A DNA stretch of 64,000 bases from Dipteris shenzhenensis (lineage: Eukaryota; Polypodiophyta; Polypodiopsida; Gleicheniales), in assembly GCA_047967505.1 (NCBI GenBank), contig CM106539.1, one strand, 5' to 3'. How positions within the stretch are numbered: position 1 is the first letter of the stretch; every line of letters starts with the position of its first letter. The notes under the pieces were generated by a model. It worked only from the letters and a program-made list of their open reading frames with translations. It was not told where the DNA came from and did no database searches. Below, piece after piece: positions 1-13,200 of the stretch. Made by a program: the position numbers and the translations under genes.

Positions 1-304
1 ATTGATTTGTATATATATATATTCCTAATATTTTATATCCTCAAGTGGTATTGGATTTTCAATACTTAAGAGAATATTATTGTTTAAATGTTGGAAAACT
101 AATCACTCTAACTCTTATCCTTGAAGCTTTTAATAGTGAAATATTTACAATGTAAATTTTGAGAGCATATAGGTGCAATTAGCTAACGAACCACAATTTG
201 TACTTTTGATATTAGGCTTATGTCCGAAAATCCGTTGCTTCCATATTCGTATTGGTTTTCTGTATTCAAAAAATTCATGTACACGTGCCCTTTTCCAAAA
301 ATGA

Positions 305-321
305 ATGAGAGAGAGAGAGAG

Positions 322-370
<49 letters not shown>
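305..370. repeat. (GA)n microsatellite
   Basis: An almost pure GA dinucleotide run of about 65 bp with a single C interruption. Open reading frames across it are artefacts of the repeat. Confidence 0.95.
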
Positions 371-375
<5 letters not shown>

Positions 376-2940
376 ATTTGGAACATAAATAACTTGAAGA
401 GAATAAATTGAATTGTATGATTTGGATGCTCATAGGTTTTTATATTTTAAGTCTTTAAGGCACTACAAGACATCAACCATAAATATAGCAATGAAGTTTG
501 GAACATAAGTGAGTAGGCTATAATGGCTTGATTTTGTGAAATTTTATGAAATCTTTTCTTAACCAGTTACTAGCTCGTTTGGTTCATCTTTTTGTGGATA
601 GTAATTGAAGAACCTCATATACATATCACCTTCCAACAAATGAGTGAGAGGTGACTATAGTCTAACTATTGGATAATATGACTAGAATCAATTGATTTGT
701 ATATATTCCCATTGATCTACATGCTTCTTTGGGCCTAAATTTTTAATCTATAAGAAAATATTGGGCAGGACATCAACCTTAAACATAATCACTACATGCT
801 ACTTTTGCAACATAAATCATTGCACTAGAGTATGAAAATCAACAAAAGTCTTCGCTTGAATCACCACCTTGCTTGAACGCAGTCACTCAAATTCTAGTAA
901 TCCTCTTGGAGCAATTGTGATTTAAAGCATGAACAAGCACAAGTATCCCAGTAAAGACCTCATTTGCGGCACATAGGCTCCACAATATCTTTTCATAATC
1001 ACAAAAAAACTGTTGCTATAACAATTAAATAATGGTTGAAGTTGCTAGATAGTTATGTGTAATCAAGATGCATTTGTTGTGTGATAAACTTATGCGATAT
1101 ATGTGCATCATGTCGTTCTTCTGCTATATTTGCTAACCAATTGAAGAAGGGTTGTAATTCAAGAAGCTTTTGTCACCTGAGTCATCCCTCAAAGTGATAA
1201 CGTCTTTTTATTGTGCTTTGTTTGGGTGAGGTTGCTGGTTGTGAGTTATAGAATGAATTGTGTATCTTACAAAGTGATATTGAAGCATATCATGTTTCCA
1301 ACACTTGCTTGCAACCCTTTGGTTGCATGTTGATCCAAAGAAGCCCTTGCATCTTCATATACCTCTTGAATTAGTTGATTCTATAGCTTGTACACGCATA
1401 GAAGTCCTGACTGCTTGACTTAGCTTGTAGCACATGATCAACCATATTGCCACCTTGCAAGTCCTAGATGGTTTGTTAGGCCTTTGCTAAAGCTAGTTCT
1501 ATCTATTGGATCCTCCAATAATACTTGCAGTGCCTTCCGTAACACATCTTACCCTTCTTGATTGCTCCTATAGAGTTGCACTTGGTCCATAGTCACTTGG
1601 ATCACACTTGCAAAGCAAGCCTATCTTGTGTCAAATGAAATTTGTGCACGTCTTGCCAAAGTACATGAGCTCCCATGCTAAATTCTAAGATTTCATGGTT
1701 CTTGCTATTATGAAATCCAAATATATTACACTTTTATCTTGTCCTCTTCTCATCTGTGCACTTTATTGAATTCTAGCATGCTATGTGTCATATAGCAAGC
1801 ACATGCTATTAAGGCTACCTAACCACTCACCTAGGGAGCCATGTGCAGGGTCCCTAAATCCAACACCTAGCCACTGCCATCACTGAGCACTCCCCAAAAG
1901 TCCCAAGAGACGATTGAGTTCTTTTGAGACATGCAAGAATTGCAATCATACCAAGTTACAACCAAGTCACAACCAATACTTGACACTACATTGATTAGAC
2001 TACTGTGTGGCCTCTTGAACTCAGGCCATTCGAACACTTATCGCTTAGATACTTGGAGGGTGGGCCCTAGGTCCTTGATGACTTGGAGCTCGAGTTGAGT
2101 GCATTCTCAAGGTAGGATGTAAATTATTTTTTTAGACTGCAAAACACCCTTCAGCTTGGTTGTGCACCATTTGGTTTATAATGGAGCTACTAGTGAATGA
2201 AGATAGGTAAGGAAAACATGCAGAAACAAGGTCAAAGGGGTTGATCTTATCATCCCCATAGTAGTGCCTCCCTGGTTTCTTGAAATAGGCATTGCCATGG
2301 AAGACAAGAGTTAGTGCTTACATGAGGAGATTTCATACTAGCAAGTGTAAGGAGGCTGCAAGAAGTGAATCGCAGATGGAAACAAAGGAGGGAGAGCAAG
2401 GAGGTATGATGAAACTGTAGGAAGAGAATGTCTCCACAAGGAACTTGAATGAGGAGGGGATTATACACATCAAACTCCACCCAACCTGTTGTTGGCAAGT
2501 GTGGTGTCGTCTGGCATGGGCGCACCCATAACACACCAACTGTGAGATGGCAGGTTGGGGTCATCAATGAAATCACCATATCATTATTTAACCTCACAAG
2601 GAAATCTTCATTGGCTATGAGATTGGCAGGTTCTTTAGGAAAGATGGGTCCCTCCAACAAAGAACGATTGGCTGCAACTAGAGCGCCCAAAGTTGGGCAA
2701 CCAACCTAAAGGCAAAGCCACGGACTCTGGCATAGCAAAGATGGAAATACTAGCTTCGGCAGTGTATCAAGCAAGATTCCAAATCAAAATGAGTACATAG
2801 TGTTGAAGCATAAACTAACAACCATGTTGAAGCATAATATCATTTTTTGGAATGAATAGTAAGCTTGATGACAATCTGGAAATTCAAAAATGGAGAACTT
2901 ACTTGGCTTAAAGAAGCTATGGGGCATTCTTAATGGTACA
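371..2940. other. AT-rich non-coding stretch downstream of the host gene
   Basis: No gene or intact element is recognised. Short open frames at 2250-2709 overlap on both strands and show no domain I know, so I treat them as chance frames. Confidence 0.6.
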
Positions 2941-2964
2941 ATTATACACCTTGCCATTTTCTTA

Positions 2965-3295
2965 AACTTCTACAAATATCCAAGGGGAAGCTCAAAGTCA
3001 ATGACTATATTAGGAAAACATGGGTATATTTTGTGAAAGAAAAACAAGAAAAATTGGATTATTTTTAAGCTTTCAATGATTTGGTGGGGAAATAAATAGA
3101 CATCTATATCAAGGCTCTAAATTGTGACAATGGGGATGAATATACATTGTTTTGTCTTGGTTCTAGAATGATTTCTTGGTAGAACAAGAAGCAACCTATT
3201 ATTTTATTTTCTTCCACTGACACAAAATATAAAGCAACAATAGGGCAACAACATGAGGCTATCTTCTCCTCATATTCTAAAGGTAGTTCCATCTG
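2965..3295 (+). pseudogene. Decayed Copia integrase to RNase H fragment
   Basis: Plus-strand translation, with stops and frame changes, reads like the Copia integrase core (a TWVYFVKEKQE-like string near 3028, then KALNCDNGDEY near 3113, which corresponds to the second catalytic Asp block). It then passes directly into an RNase H-like string with KKQP and TKYKA near 3190-3230. The reverse transcriptase between them is missing, so this is an old internally deleted copy with no LTRs visible. The match is by motif only. Confidence 0.6.
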
Positions 3296-3299
3296 TGAA

Positions 3300-5640
3300 T
3301 ACTCTCTTTGAACAGAACGCATGCATGAGCATTTTTCTTGTATGTACTGAGGGCTACGTTAGGAAAACAGGGAATGGGTGAAATTTGAGGCTACGGACGT
3401 GCTTCTGTTGGTCCCAATTGGTTGACATTGGGATGAATAGGATTCATCCTCCGAAGATAACCTTTTTGGTTGTTGCTGAGTCCATTTTATATGTCTATTT
3501 CTAAAGGAACCAAACACCCTCATTTGCTCGACACTAGCTTGATCTATCATAGCTTGCTTCATTCTAGCTTTCTATCAATGTTTTCTTTTCCGTGCAGTTT
3601 CTTTGGGATGTCCTTGTGCCATATCCTAGAGAGGCCATCTTTCCATTTTACAAGGGTATTTGTTACTTTCCACCTCTGATTTAGTGCTATATTGATCTCA
3701 TATGAAGGGTTGAGCGACATTGGATTGGGAAGAACTGTGAGTTCTTTACAAGTTGAATTCTTTTCTTGTTACAAAAACGAATGTTTTCAATGCATGCTCA
3801 TGTGTGTGACGATGCAAAGAATGATGCAGTATTGGTCCTCTAATGGGGGAAGATCCCCCTCATGATGATAGAATTTTTTTCATTTGTCCTAAATGCAAGG
3901 TGGGAAAGAAAATGCACGTTGACACATGAAGAGGGTTAACAATACTCCTTGAGATCACTCAAATCAACTTCCCATTGAACCTACCCTTAGCCTAAGGCTC
4001 TTATTTCATTCATTCTAATGTACCCTTTTCACTATCCTACACCGCCTAGGACTAAACACATGTGCATATTTTTATTGATAATATTGACCAATATACATTG
4101 TCTATTGGTACCATTTGTACATGGTCCCAACAAGACCCTAGGATCAATCAAACTCCCCAAATTGAGATCCTATCTCCTCACTTCTAGGGTTATTCCAAGT
4201 AGCTTTGTGTAGGTTTAGCTATAACAACACAAACATACTCGTGATGATGTTTGGTTTTGGAGATTGCTTTTCATTTTTTTGTCATCCACCCTCACCTTAT
4301 GAATTGCTCAAAATATAAATTGCACGATGTGGAGAATAAGCAGAGTGTATACAAAAAGTGGTAAAAAGGAACATCACACATGTAAATACCAAGCATAAAT
4401 AGCCTAATGAGGTTTCTAAGAGTCATCTTAAGACTTTGTATCATATCTTTTGAAGTGATGAGAAAGGCATCCATATGTTCAAATCCTGAGCGATTTTTGC
4501 CTACATCTCCTCTCTACACACTATTTTAACATTTCTTGCGAAGATCTATTTTTTGAAAGGTCAATAAATTACGTTGCCTTTGTTTGGGTTGACCATTCAT
4601 GGTTCTCATTGTGCGAGAGCAAGGAAGGTGTAGCAATGTGATGCCATATTATGGTTTCAAGGGCATGTGGGCAACAATGTGCCCAAATATTCCTTGTATA
4701 ATGTCTGCAAGTATACGTGGACCATAGTGTGATGAGAACCCATGTGCACATTATGCTTACAAACTACTCTAAATTGTGGAACACAAAAATCAATACACTG
4801 CATGTGACAAGCAAGAATGAATCATAACTAATGAGTCATTAGAAAAAATGTTTACATGATGACTCTTACAATGGCTAAGATGAGGATGTCTATCAATAGT
4901 GGTTTGTGAAAGACGTAGCCTTAATCACACAAGTGTGCACTAATATTGATTTGGGGTAGTTCTTAGCTATGCATTATAGAGCAAATGGCACATAGATTCT
5001 TTACTTGGTAAACACTCACCTACCCCTAGCATCCTAAGGACACATACATGAAAAGAGCTGGTGATGCGAGGGATGAGGGGAAGGGGTCAAAGAATCAATG
5101 GCATGGAGTAGGATTGGAGGCCTCTCAAGCATGGGCATTGATGTGAATGCCCTCCAAATGGAAGGAGGGCAATCATCGTCCTTTCATGGCATTGCACTTA
5201 TGTGATTCGTGCTCTCTTTGAAGTAGAGATCAAAATGCATTCCTAGGCACAGTCATTTAGTGGATTTCATATTTGATGCGAGCCTTTAGATTTGGGTGTG
5301 ATGCTAATTATTTGCCGTGTAATTCTCTAATGTAAGTTCCATTGAGAGGTTTGGTTAATGTATTTGTGTGCAATTGAGTCCTAATGACTCTCTTATTTTT
5401 TGAACTGCAATTCTTTAGTGGAGCAAGTGGACCTTGGGGTTGGAGAAGCCCGATTTTTCCACCAAGTCAAGCCCAAAAATTGGCTCTGCATTAGTACACG
5501 TGAGCCTATCAACCCTTCTAACCTTCCTTATAATAAACCAAGAAGTAGTGCCCATGAGCATTTGTGCTCTCCTAGTGTTTTAAAGATGTCAATTTCATGT
5601 GCATCAACTTTATCACTCTTTAAATATCTCTACAAGACTA
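3300..5640. other. Non-coding stretch, nothing recognised
   Basis: Short open frames only, on both strands, none with a recognisable domain. No tRNA, rRNA or intact repeat was seen. Confidence 0.5.
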
Positions 5641-5654
5641 AATGATATCTCAAT

Positions 5655-5915
5655 TCAAAATTCAAAAACCCTCTTTCAACTATGCAACTATTTTGATGGT
5701 GGCTCACATAATGCAACTATTTGGATGGTCGCTCATGTAATGTATAGCCTAATGGTTTTGTTGAGTTGTCTCCCACAAAAGACCAATGGCATGGTGTAGA
5801 GATAATCTTAGAAGCATAGACAATCATAATTAGAAATCCAAAATCCATCTTTCAGATATACAACTATTTTGAAGGCGGCTCATATAATTTGATGGCCGGA
5901 TGGCATGATATAGAG
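5655..5915. repeat. Diverged tandem duplication, period about 180 bp
   Basis: Two imperfect copies (about 5655-5810 and 5835-5915) share strings such as caactattttgatggtggctca / caactattttgaaggcggctca and tggcatggtgtagagat / tggcatgatatagagat. Confidence 0.55.
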
Positions 5916-6411
5916 ATGGCCAAATTCATAACAAAGCTCAGAATCCACACATTGTAACCAGCTATGATCATTCTTTGTTTACTTTGCAATGAAAAGTGTC
6001 CAAAGGAACACAAGAAGCTAGAATATATGTCGAAATTACCTAGCTAAAAATTAATGCGGGGGTACTTAACACCATGAGAGAAGGGGATAGGTCTTGACGT
6101 GGAGGGGAACGAAGTTCACATTGATATAAATTTTTTTATCTAAGTTATGAAATTCTATTTTTTAAATAGCATATGTTTGAAATACCTCGGAGTTCTATTT
6201 TGAAAATAACATGTCTGAAATATCTAAGTGTTTGACATTTCTCTGCTACTAAATATGAGCCAAAAAGATGTGAAGACCATTTAGAGCAGATATGTACAAA
6301 CAGGAGTTTTATAAATATAAAATTTTGCTAGATCCACCAGTATAGAATTTTTTGCAAGAACCAAGCATATCTAATATATTGGAGAGGAACTAACGCTTGC
6401 TTCTTCTTTTT

Positions 6412-6955
6412 TTCAAGTGATAAGCAGCTATACACTTGCATTCCTTAATGATGCGTTTGTCAGTAGAAGAGAATTGGGTATCTGAATTTTCATGATAAGT
6501 GCTATGATCCTGTGGCGGAATGCACCCATATCAATCACCAGCCTTTTCACCTGGTTTTCAAATAAAATTGCTTCAAATACCCACTATCAACTGAGTTTAC
6601 AATTCAAGATGATAGGATTTTGTGTTACACTTGAAGTTATGATGAAAGACCTGAATCAACTAGAGTATCCTCCTGCAGATTGAAGTATTTCACAACCAAG
6701 GGAATTTGAAATAAGATGTGATACAGCTATGCCTTGAATTTTTAAGTGATAAGCAGCAAGAAGGGAATTGGTTCAGCTGCTTTTAGATCATAAGTGGTAT
6801 ATGATCCTGTGATGCAATGCTCAGGAATCAATCATTGTCTTGTCACCTGGTTTTCAACTTAAAGCCTTCAAATAGCAGGGTTTTTTATTCAGATTGATAG
6901 CATTTTACGTTACATGTGTACTAATTCTCATGTTCTGAAACTTGACAGGACAGAC
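6412..6955. repeat. Diverged tandem duplication, period about 325 bp
   Basis: The segments near 6412-6650 and 6739-6955 align in order: aagtgataagcagc, gaattgg, atgatcctgtg, aatcaatca, cacctggttttcaa, cttcaaata, then a gatagcatttt / gataggatttt string. The copies are old and gapped. The function is unknown; they lie just 3' of the host gene. Confidence 0.6.
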
Positions 6956-7029
6956 TTGACCTAAAGAGCCTGCTTCCAACTGGAGTACCTTGCTTTTAAA
7001 TGGTTGGTGGCCAAGCATCGAAGTCTTAA

Positions 7030-7181
7030 GCTGTGGAGCCTAAAAGATATTTGAAACTGAAAAGAAAGAGGAAGAATACAAAAGACTAATCACATAGATA
7101 ACGCACAGAAGCTTTGCACAAAGCATAAGTAGCATTTGCATCCTCAAAACCTGAATGTCTGAAGTTCGTCAAACTGCTCAT
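7030..7181 (-). other. Probable 3' UTR of the host gene
   Basis: The sequence follows the TAA at 7182-7184 on the minus strand and is T-rich and without coding character. The polyadenylation site was not identified, so the outer limit is a guess. Confidence 0.35.
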
Positions 7182-7263
7182 TTATCGACCTGGCTTTGAG
7201 CGTTTTACTTTCCTTTGCCCATGCGAACCAGTGCCTCTTGTACGCTTTGAATGTTTTTTATCA
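7182..7263 (-). CDS. Host gene last exon (basic C-terminal tail)
   Basis: The acceptor is ...tatggctcag. One base completes the split Gly codon left by exon 19664-19725, then 26 codons (DKKHSKRTRG... KVKRSKPGR) and TAA. The exact phase fit after a 12.4-kb intron, and the Lys/Arg-rich tail right after a membrane helix, as in the relatives, support the assignment. Confidence 0.8.
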
Positions 7264-10200
7264 CTGAGCCATAAAATAAGCGTCTTAGTACTTTCACCTT
7301 GATTTTGCAATATGTCAAGACAGTACCAAAAAACCTTGTACAAGAAAGCATCATGCAAATCTGTGCGCGCGCATGCGTGTGCACGTGCTCGTGTGTATGG
7401 CATAATCAATGTATGTTCACATCCTAAATTGAGCATTTGCTACACTGCTGGCTATTGCTTCTTCTAGAAGAGTGTACTTTTTATTCATAAAGCAATACAT
7501 ATGGTTTAGAATTTGATATCCTCTGGGGGATGGATTCTCTTGTTCCAACAAGCATAAAGAAGATGAGGGTTGGGTTGGGCATTGCAATACTAGTTTGGCA
7601 GCAAATAAGAACCAAAATGCAGCCCTTTCCCAATGTACTGCAGCACCACCAACACGGTAGATTGGGAGATTGGATGTTATGAAGGGAGCAGCGCTATGCC
7701 TCTCTTTAAGTCCGCTTATCTCCAATTACATCAGCAAATGTATACAGATTAATTATCCCTCCCCCGCGGTTCGCGCAGCATGCTAATAGTTTGTGGCAAA
7801 TAAACAAAAAAAAATTGTGGTACATGGACTTGCAATTGATATGGAGATGTAAGATACCACTCAAACAGAGAGTATTCGTATCGAAATCACGGCTGCAATT
7901 TTCCGTGTTGGGAAACTTTTGGCAAAAAGCTATATGTCTTAAGTGCACATGCTTAAATCAGACTGTACTGCATATGCTATGGCATTGCACAGATACTAAA
8001 GACTGTCCCGCTTATCGAGGTGTTTGGCTGCTCACTTTCTTGACATGCTTTTCTTGGATCTTTAGGAGATACAACAGAAGATTGGAAGATAAGACTCCTT
8101 TAACAAGGTCAAAACATGTGTGGTGACCAACTCGACCTCTAACTGAGGTTAGGGGGAAAAAACCTTGTAAAAGGGAAACAGCCCCTTATCCCGTTGGTCA
8201 CTGCCTTAGAGATTAATATTTCTAACACCCCCTGCACTGACAATGCCAAAATATACAAGGAATAATATTAATCAACAAACAGATATAGGTTTAAAGCGTG
8301 AAAAGCCTCAAACTTTGGAGAGGAAATGCTTTGCTGAAAAGATCTGCCACATTCGTGTAGGGCAGAAGATCAAGCTGATCTCTCCCACATGTAGTCGTTC
8401 TCAAACATAGTGATGATGTATATCTATGTGTTTCAACTTTCATATGTGCATGAAGTGCAGGATTCCATGCCACGGCAATGGCACTTTGACTGTCACTGAG
8501 ACTTCAGTTGCTAGACAAGGATGCCGACGGAGATCTTCGACGATTTTCGTGAAGGCACAAAAGAACGATCACCCAGGCACGAGCGTGGCAGTTAGACAGG
8601 TGTGCTGCCATGGTGCACATACGTGAGATGATGTGGCATGCAAGACAGACATGGCCCTGACATGGCAAGTTACCGTGCTAACATGGGATGGTTAACCGGT
8701 CTGCTGATGTGGCAAACACGTGGCAATGCAGGGTGCAGTGACATGTGGCAACTCAGTTGATGATGACATGTCAATTGACATGGCATTGCCAGCCTTCTAC
8801 AAACAGTTCATGCCCAAGCAGTTTAGAGATCATGTCCTCATTGCCTGGTACAGTTTGCATATGGATGCAGGAGATACAGTAGAGGCCTATAACTAGACAT
8901 TTTGGGATGCATACTGGCAGATTAGTCCCTTCAAGAAGATCTCAAAGAAGACCTAGGTAAGAAAGTGCATGTCTGGTCTCACCTGAAAGATATAGGATCC
9001 CACCACAGTGCCTTCTCTTTTTACCGGGACAGCAGTCTGAGAAAAAGGAGTTTCCCAAGGCTCAAAAGAGGGAATTTCAGCCTCAAAAGCCGAGGGGAAC
9101 CAAGCACCGAAAGCTTTCAAAGGTAAACCTCAATTTTCCCCTAAGCAGAAAGCCATTTTCTGCAAAGAGGGGAAATGTTTCAGGTGTGGAAAAGAAGGGC
9201 ATATGGCTGCCCAGTGTAGCTTGTTGGTAGCCTTAACTTTTTTAATAGAAGTGAATATGATTGTAGCTTGTTTGTACCCTCAAAATTTTTACAGTTCTTA
9301 AATGAGTGCCCTGATATGATTTGTAATGTGTTTTATATGCCCATGTTTGGTTGTCTTTTTCCAACAGATTATAAATGGACTGCCCAAATCCTCCATAATA
9401 TTTCCTAAACCCAAAACCTCTTCCCCATGTTGCCACCATTTGGCATTTGGATACCCTACTACTCCATGTAGCAGAGAAAATTCAGCATGATGAAGAATGG
9501 GTTAAGTTTAACATGGAAGTGCATGTGCGCAGGTGGGGTTGAGGTAGATTGTCAAGGAAGGAGCATTTCTTGATACTCACAAGGACCAACATGAGGGATC
9601 TCCACAAGCTTTGGAGGGACCCATTTGAGCCAAAAATCAATAAGGAGGAGACTATGAAGGATATCATGGGCTGTGTTCAAATCTTCTTGGACCGTGGGTA
9701 CATCATCCAAGAAGAGTATAGGTATATAGAAGAAGATGTGCAAGATGAGGTCCCGAGTGATCCTTCTAGCCATGAGGAGAGGACAGTACGAGTGATAGTA
9801 ACATAGAGCAATAGACCTCCTCTTTCTTTAACATATGCTAGAATGTCTCTTTTGGAGACAAATTTTGTTTATGAATACTCTTTTTGTTGATATATGATAA
9901 TGTCTTTTATGGAGATACATGATCATATATGATAATGTCTTTTAATGGAGACCAATGTTGTTATCAATACAAATTTTGTTTATCAATATGAATTTATCAT
10001 ACATTTAGTAGATTGAACTTGAGTTTTAAGTAGTAAATTATCTTTTAAGTAAAGTGTAAGTATTTATTATTTTTTCCGCTTCTTACTCGATCTTGTGCCT
10101 GTGTTTGTTTTCTTGTTTGTGTCTGTATTTGTCCAATCCTGTTAAATTAGACATGTCAGCACGTCACATGTCCAAAGTGTGGACTCCCCATGGTGATCAG

Positions 10201-13200
10201 ACTCCTCGTAGGAGGAGACATCATGGCCTCTACTCTCTAGAGGACTTCAATTCCACTCAGTCGACTCCTGAAAGGACTACCCCTGGGTGGACTCCCCAGA
10301 ACCTCTTTACTAGCAGCTCATGGCTTCATCAAGAGTCCTGACCATCCAGGAATAGCCAGAGCTGAAAATTGTGCATAAAGTGAAGAATGGTCCGTCGTGC
10401 TGGGCTCGAGGGTAGGTTCTTGTGGGACTGCATCAAGAGTTGATGCAGGTTCTTGTGTTACTACCTTATAAATCCCATCGAGTTGACGTCGTGTATTCGG
10501 TGTTGTGGGAAGCTTTGGAACCCAAACGTATCGCTCGCCTTGATAGTCACCTTGGGCTTCCAAGAGCCTTGTTCCAATCCATTGTTTATGAAACTTCTGC
10601 TTGTAGGGCGGTGAAATTTGTCCTTGCTGGCCAGGCGATTGGCAATGTGGGGGAGTGTTTTATGAAGGAATTGGCTGTGTTAGACTGAGCGGGGAGGGGT
10701 GACGGGTCTGAAATCCGTCCACGGCTATGGTCCTTCCATGTTGTTACCCCCTTTTGAAGTGGTGTTGTGCACAAAGGACAGCCTCATGCACTCGTTGTTC
10801 GCAGAATTTATGGGTAGGGCCTCTGGCATTGGGCGTGGGAAGTAGAGGTGGGAGAGTAGTTTGCGGCAAGGGTTTGCCCTTATCGAGATTAGGCCTTCGA
10901 GCAGCATTTGTATGGATTTCCTTCTGCGATCGCTCTGGAGCCTTGGAATTGCATTCGTTTGCCTCTTGCGGGTGGTTGTACTGGGAGGGAAGTGGAATGA
11001 ACTTTACAGAGCGGGATTACTAGATCTAAAGAGTTGCGGTTCTAGCTCTCCACTCAATTTGGTAATTTACGGCATAGCACCAGATCTTTCCCAATATCAT
11101 CTGTTCGTCGATCATCTCTGTGGGAAGGATTTTCTTCTTCTTTCCATCCCCACACAGATGGTCTAAGCGAAGTAGTGAATTCAATAGTATTGGATTTATT
11201 GAAATGCTACGTGGCTGACCAAAGTTTAGACTGGGAAAAGTACCTACCACTAGTGGAGTTTGCATATAATAGCAATACAGTCCACAGCTCCACAGGGAAA
11301 GCCCCCTTTGAGGTCATCTATGGGAAGGTGATTTTGCCACCTATCCTGAGGCAAAGATGAGATTTTTGCAACTGATCAGTTTGTCAAAGACCTCCAAACA
11401 GCTTTCAGCCAGGTCCGGACAGCAATCGAAAGGTCTCCAGAAAAGCATAAGTAATAAGAAGGCTGCAAATAAGCACAGGAGACAGTTGGATCTCAAAAGA
11501 GGGGATTGGGTGCTTTTAAAGTTCGAAAAAGCTAGGCTCCGCAAGCTTAAGGGCAAAGAAAAAGTGTATGCAAAGTTATCTCCTAGGTATTACGGCTCTT
11601 TCAGAGTTTTAGATGAGATTAATGAGGTTGCATAAAGATTGGCACTGCCAAAGCATTGGAGGATTCACAATGCTTTCCATGTGAGTCTTCTAAAGAAATA
11701 TGAGGGACCGGAACCTACACAGCTAGTAACAGAGGATCCACAAGAAGTGCACGAGCTGGAGGAGGTCCTTCAGCCATAACAAATTGTGTATCATACTGTA
11801 CGCAAGGGCCCCCATGGAAAGGAATTTTACAGGTACCTTGTAAAATTCCAGAACTACTCGGCATTGGATGCCAAGTGGATGGATGAAGACATGTTGTCTG
11901 ATCATCCATAGCTTTTGATTATTTACAAGGAAGCTTCTCAATTGAGATCAATTGAATAGAAGCCGAGGGGATGTCACCAAGTTGTAAATACTCCAAAGTC
12001 AAAGTTCCAATTGACCATTTATTTAATCATAATTAACGAGTCTCTTATTTATTTAATTATGTTCAAAAAGTTATCGCTTAGGCCAAGATGGTTAGCTACT
12101 GTTAACCAAAGAACCATAGAGCTGACTTCAGTCAAAGAGTGGTGACTTAAGTCAACGAGACTTGGCTTACGCCAAGAGGGTTAACTTTGGTTAACCAAGA
12201 TGTGCCGACTTCGCTTAGAGAGACTTGGCCACAATTAAGGAGCTTCGACTGTCAGTCAAGCCCCTTAATTATGATAAAGAGGGTTGACCTCGGTCGACCA
12301 AAGAAATTGTTCCATGGTATGTGCACATGTTTGCTTGGTGGGGACGCCCACAGAGACTAGGATAGCGCCGACGATTAATGGGTGCCATGGCTATGTGCGC
12401 TTTAATTAATTGCTACAAGTACTAAGAGGGGTTGAATACCCAAGCCATATGGAGCCTAGCAAGCGACTAGGAGTTGTTCGCATGACCGTGCTACGAAGAC
12501 CCTAGAATTTGCCCTTTGAGGCATCTAACTAAAATATAGTTAGGATCTAGTTAGAATGATGCCAAGTGGCTATTGCCAAAAGAATGAGCTTGAGAGCTCC
12601 TTTGTCAAAAGGATTCACTGTTTTGATTTTTTATAACAGCTGAGCGCTAAACTGATTTTCTATTCTGAACTTTTCTCAAGCAATAAATACCTTCGGGGCG
12701 GATCCAGCCCAACTGTTGTCTTGGGCCCTAGTGAGTTTGCGCACAGAGAGAGAGAGAGAGAGAGAGAGAGGAGATTGTTTGAGAAGAGACAACAGGAGAA
12801 TGATTAAGAGGATTGCGCTGAGATTGGCTTAGGATTGCACTAAGATAATTTACTGTGGGGTAGTCAATATATTATTGTGAAGTAGTCGGTGATTCTAAGG
12901 TCTTCCCTAGCCTATGGCTATTATAGTCTTTGTAAAGTGCTCCCAAATGTGCTCCTACCTTCTAAAAAATCTCTAAAGCGTCTTTAATATAGGCTAATTC
13001 TAGAGAATAGAGAAAGATAAAGTAGGAAAAGGCGATCTATGCACTAACATTATTTGCTTCATAGATTTATTTCTAATATCTCTGTAGGATCGAATGAAAG
13101 AGAGAGTGCAGGTAGCAAAGAGTCGCACGAGTCTTAGCCGTCACGTCAACTAGGACAATGAAAAAAAAAGGAGTACAAGGTACAAGTACCTAGACCTAGG

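Noticed and set aside
183-411. ORFs across the GA repeat on both strands
   Set aside because: They are open only because of the dinucleotide repeat.
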